From Pirellulaceae bacterium (lineage in GTDB: Bacteria > Planctomycetota > Planctomycetia > Pirellulales > Pirellulaceae): a stretch of 64,000 bases of DNA. The translations under genes and the position numbers were made by a program. The notes under the pieces were generated by a model. The model made no database searches. It worked only from the letters and a program-made list of their open reading frames with translations, and was not told the DNA's origin. How positions within the stretch are numbered: position 1 is the first letter of the stretch; each line of letters begins with the position of its first letter. Below are positions 63,547-64,000 of this stretch, in pieces. The stretch covers positions 1-64,000 of the forward strand of contig JAHDXO010000042.1 in NCBI GenBank assembly GCA_023382975.1, read 5' to 3'.

Positions 63547-64000
63547 ATGTCGCAATCCTCCGGCGCCAAGGACCGCTCGACCGGTTCCGGCAGCCTGTTG
63601 CTGCACGTGAGTCATCCGGATGGCCAGACCGACGAAATCTATCTGGCGCGGGGCTTGACGATCGGGCGCGCCGATCACAACCAGATCATCCTGGCCGACC
63701 AGGACGCGGTCGCCCGCACACATGCCAGAGTCGAGATCGACCAACACGGCTCGTATCGGTTGCGCTGCACTGCGGAAGGTGGCGAACTGCTCGGCGACAG
63801 CGGACCGGTCCAGGTTCTTCACCTGTCCCCCGGCGTCTGCTTCCGCATCGGCGGCACCGCCTTTGAGTGCGTGTCCGGACGCCCCCCGAACGTCGCTCCG
63901 GCGACCGAGGCCAAACAGCGTTGTCCGTACTGCCATGCGGCACCGCCGACCCTGTTGCCGGCCGGGCAGTCCCCTTGCCCGGTATGCAACCGACTCCTGT
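63547..64000 (+). CDS. Second copy of FHA/zinc-ribbon kinase gene, 3' end outside window
   Basis: The first 151 codons are identical to the upstream kinase D gene (start with AAGGAG, FHA domain, first zinc-ribbon cysteines). The rest is unseen. Whether the kinase and FGE parts have diverged, as in the A/B pair, cannot be told. An intact paralogue would give two adjacent phospho-signalling genes after the FHA-ABC transporter. Confidence 0.85.
   Translation, partial: MSQSSGAKDRSTGSGSLLLHVSHPDGQTDEIYLARGLTIGRADHNQIILADQDAVARTHARVEIDQHGSYRLRCTAEGGELLGDSGPVQVLHLSPGVCFRIGGTAFECVSGRPPNVAPATEAKQRCPYCHAAPPTLLPAGQSPCPVCNRLL

Larger units (their letters stand above)
63437..64000 (+). repeat. Right copy of tandem duplication, runs off the window
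   Basis: Identical to 60375-60938 over all 564 nt visible. With the offset of 3,062 nt, the first unit spans the whole of kinase D and its 3' region. Its true right end is outside the window. Confidence 0.95.

Overview
The window looks like a chromosomal segment of a planctomycete, most like the Pirellulales in gene content. The evidence is a GC-rich genome and many FGE-sulfatase/SUMF1 (C-type-lectin fold) proteins, several fused to Hanks-type kinases. There is also a DUF1207-type outer-membrane protein, ExbB/ExbD/vWA and TPR operons, PQQ-propeller and heparinase/beta-helix glycan enzymes, and a secreted methyltransferase lipoprotein. No rRNA, tRNA, CRISPR array, transposase or reverse transcriptase was recognised.

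Layout. 1-2310: the 3' part of an FGE-domain gene and a DUF433/PIN-like pair. 2458-17743: the most unusual region. Two divergent genes encode small helical ESCRT-III-like proteins. The rightward one is followed, 4 nt later, by a Vps4-like ATPase with an N-terminal MIT-like region and an AAA domain. Two kinase-FGE fusions, an SPFH-like coiled-coil protein, an SPFH/band-7 coiled-coil protein with a zinc ribbon, a small HTH protein, a double-FHA protein, a membrane protein and a third kinase-FGE fusion follow on the same strand. 18179-22381: a secreted protein of unknown function, a Tat-exported aldo/keto reductase and a DUF1207 protein. 22689-26219: a housekeeping run rpmF-fabD-fabG-acpP-fabF. 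26274-32674: a mixed set (sugar isomerase, NYN-LOTUS protein, methyltransferase lipoprotein, double-ACT protein, PQQ propeller, DUF4349 lipoprotein). 33180-44210: radical SAM enzyme, beta-helix protein, heparinase-like protein, DinB protein, a large secreted glycan-related protein and a fused double class II aldolase. 44362-47803: YheT-type hydrolase, polyprenyl synthase, moaC and an HTH-receiver regulator. 48346-56152: a leftward seven-gene envelope operon (metallopeptidase, vWA, TPR-like, ExbB, ExbD x2, large TPR). 57203-64000: a membrane-anchored protein, an FHA-ABC transporter and an FHA-zinc ribbon-kinase-TM-FGE protein. A 3,062-bp period tandem duplication then begins a second copy of that kinase at the window edge.

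Two observations stand out. First, 2458-5109 has the architecture of an ESCRT-III/Vps4 membrane-remodelling module in a bacterium, embedded with SPFH proteins, FHA phospho-readers and kinases. Second, four FGE genes end in a 117-nt segment of identical length. Between the two most similar copies, differences cluster at first and second codon positions of NAC-type codons, while neighbouring codons are identical even at silent sites, and a ~36-nt 3' flank is conserved. This is the signature of variable repeats of a diversity-generating retroelement (DGR), whose template and reverse transcriptase would lie outside the window. A working hypothesis is that diversified lectin-fold sensors signal through kinases and FHA proteins to an ESCRT/SPFH membrane machine. 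The linkage is seen; the pathway is inference.
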